Part shown: positions 51,966 through 52,581 of the stretch, one piece after another
Layout: each line of letters begins with the position of its first letter
Numbering within the stretch: the stretch's first letter is position 1
Source: Nostoc sp. LPT
GTDB lineage: Bacteria; Cyanobacteriota; Cyanobacteriia; Cyanobacteriales; Nostocaceae
Reading direction: 5' to 3'
Length of the DNA stretch: 52,581 nucleotides
Assembly: GCF_017115165.1 (NCBI RefSeq)
Contig: NZ_JABXKF010000113.1
Span: 1-52,581, forward strand
Translations under genes and position numbers: made by a program
Notes under the pieces: model-generated
What the model saw: only the letters and a program-made list of their open reading frames with translations
The model's database searches: none
What the model was told of the DNA's origin: nothing

Positions 51966-52187
51966 ATGACAATCACCCTTTCCCAGCAAGCCTTTGATGA
52001 ACTATTTCAGGAGACAGTGGAACGTTCCCAACACCCAGATCCAGATGATGTGTTGGATGTGGTATACAAATATCCGCGACGGCTGGGACAAGGTTACTGG
52101 CAAAGAATTGAGTTACGCCAAGGGTTGGAGTTGATAATTGGCAATTTGCAAATGCGCGATCGCCCCAAATCTAACTCTACAACTTGA
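51966..52187 (+). pseudogene. N-terminal fragment of an AraC-type regulator
   Basis: A 73-codon frame begins MTITLSQQAFDELFQETVE and continues with VLDVVYKYPRRLGQGYWQ and IELRQGLELIIGNLQMRD. I associate this with the N-terminal domain of AraC-family regulators common in Nostoc siderophore and metal loci. The frame then runs into a HIP1 sequence and stops; the sensor remainder and the helix-turn-helix domain are absent. It is therefore a truncated relic, though a free-standing small protein cannot be ruled out. Confidence 0.5.
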
Positions 52188-52204
52188 AAGGCGATCGCTT
52201 GTCA

Positions 52205-52285
52205 CTACCTCAACTGTCGGACTTCTGCCACAGTTAAACCAGTTTTCTGAGCGATTGTTTCCTCATCTAACAAATCCAATAGCGA
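52205..52285 (-). pseudogene. C-terminal fragment of an Rpn/PD-(D/E)XK-type protein
   Basis: On the minus strand a 26-codon frame reads SLLDLLDEETIAQKTGLT followed by VAEVRQLR and a stop. This 'ETIAxKTGLTxxEVxxL' end is typical of Rpn-type recombination-promoting nucleases and related transposase-like proteins. Stops occur just upstream and the rest is missing. Confidence 0.4.
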
Positions 52286-52353
52286 TGTCTAACGACAAGC
52301 CGAGGAAGCGTCTACGCTTGCTGATTCTAGTTATCTGGCAGACAATGGCGTTA

Positions 52354-52376
52354 GCGTAGCTTACCGTAGGTATCGC
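52354..52376 (-). repeat. short variant of the HIP1-nested dispersed repeat
   Basis: The minus strand reads GCGAT, 15 bp, CGC, a shortened relative of the 29-bp units elsewhere. It sits in a decayed region near the end of the window. Confidence 0.55.
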
Positions 52377-52414
52377 TTCTGTGTTTAATCAAAGCAAATT
52401 TGCTAAGTTCCTAT

Positions 52415-52581
52415 ATTGAATTCGGGCAGTCGTTTATTGAATTCGGGCGATCGTTTATTGAATTCGGGCGATCGTTTATTGAATTCGGGCAGTCGTTTAT
52501 TGAATTCGGGCAGTCGTTTATTGAATTCGGGCGATCGTTTATTGAATTCGGGCGATCGTTTATTGAATTCGGGCGATCGTT
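52415..52581. repeat. 21-bp tandem repeat running off the window
   Basis: Eight copies of ATTGAATTCGGGCRRTCGTTT follow each other without spacers; the eighth lacks one base at the window edge. Copies differ only at two bases: CAG-TCG in copies 1, 4 and 5, CGA-TCG in copies 2, 3, 6, 7 and 8. As 21 is a multiple of three, four of the six frames stay open; one forward frame reads IEFGRSF or IEFGQSF. I see no gene start, so I regard it as a minisatellite rather than a protein repeat. Confidence 0.9.

Noticed and set aside
52138..52359. 73-codon plus-strand frame near the end
   Set aside because: It overlaps the regulator fragment in another frame and is built from repeats and the reverse of an Rpn-type fragment.
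52415..52581. CRISPR array at the window end
   Set aside because: The 21-bp units are contiguous with no unique spacers between them, so it is a simple tandem repeat.

Overview
The window looks like a chromosomal segment of a filamentous, heterocyst-type cyanobacterium (Nostoc or a close relative). This rests on abundant HIP1 octamers (GCGATCGC), small dispersed repeats typical of Nostoc, a COP23-type protein, YtxH/DUF948 and TPM proteins of cyanobacterial type, and a hybrid PKS/NRPS cluster. All assignments come from reading the sequence and from family knowledge. No searches were run.

Region 1 (1-20.6 kb) starts with decayed gene ends and a secreted COP23-type protein. Four giant RTX-tailed extracellular phosphoesterases then lie head to tail: an ExeM-like nuclease, a nuclease/phytase fusion, an alkaline phosphatase/glycerophosphodiesterase fusion, and a type I phosphodiesterase. 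Three are preceded by 11-bp-periodic repeats that resemble the cyanobacterial Pho box. I read this as a phosphate-starvation island that releases phosphate from nucleic acids, phytate, phosphomonoesters and phosphodiesters outside the cell. Three of the four proteins carry nearly the same C-terminal RTX module.

Region 2 (20.6-33.7 kb) begins with an AT-rich gap holding a perfect palindrome and a MITE-like element with target duplications. A compact PKS (KS-AT-ACP), NRPS (C-A-PCP, predicted Gly) and NRPS (C-A-PCP-TE, predicted Val) follow. A short frame before the PKS resembles the tail of a lost upstream synthase, and the Gly module carries what looks like the scar of a deleted N-methyltransferase. 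The line therefore looks reduced from a longer ancestor.

Region 3 (33.7-42 kb) holds a DUF4347/cadherin-like/DUF4114 surface protein, a decayed paralogue fragment beside it, and a type I secretion ABC exporter (cNMP-binding domain plus inactive C39-like domain) with its HlyD adaptor. The exporter may serve the DUF4347 protein and the distant RTX enzymes. No TolC-type outer-membrane partner is present.

Region 4 (42-52.6 kb) is ordinary chromosome with many broken genes: DUF427, a nonsense-interrupted GrpB gene, a ZnuA/MntC-type lipoprotein behind a Fur/Zur-like site, a membrane/YtxH/DUF948 group, a frameshifted PIN toxin beside an intact antitoxin, a TPM protein, precorrin-8X methylmutase, a secreted beta-helix protein, remnants of a regulator and a nuclease, and a 21-bp tandem repeat running off the end.
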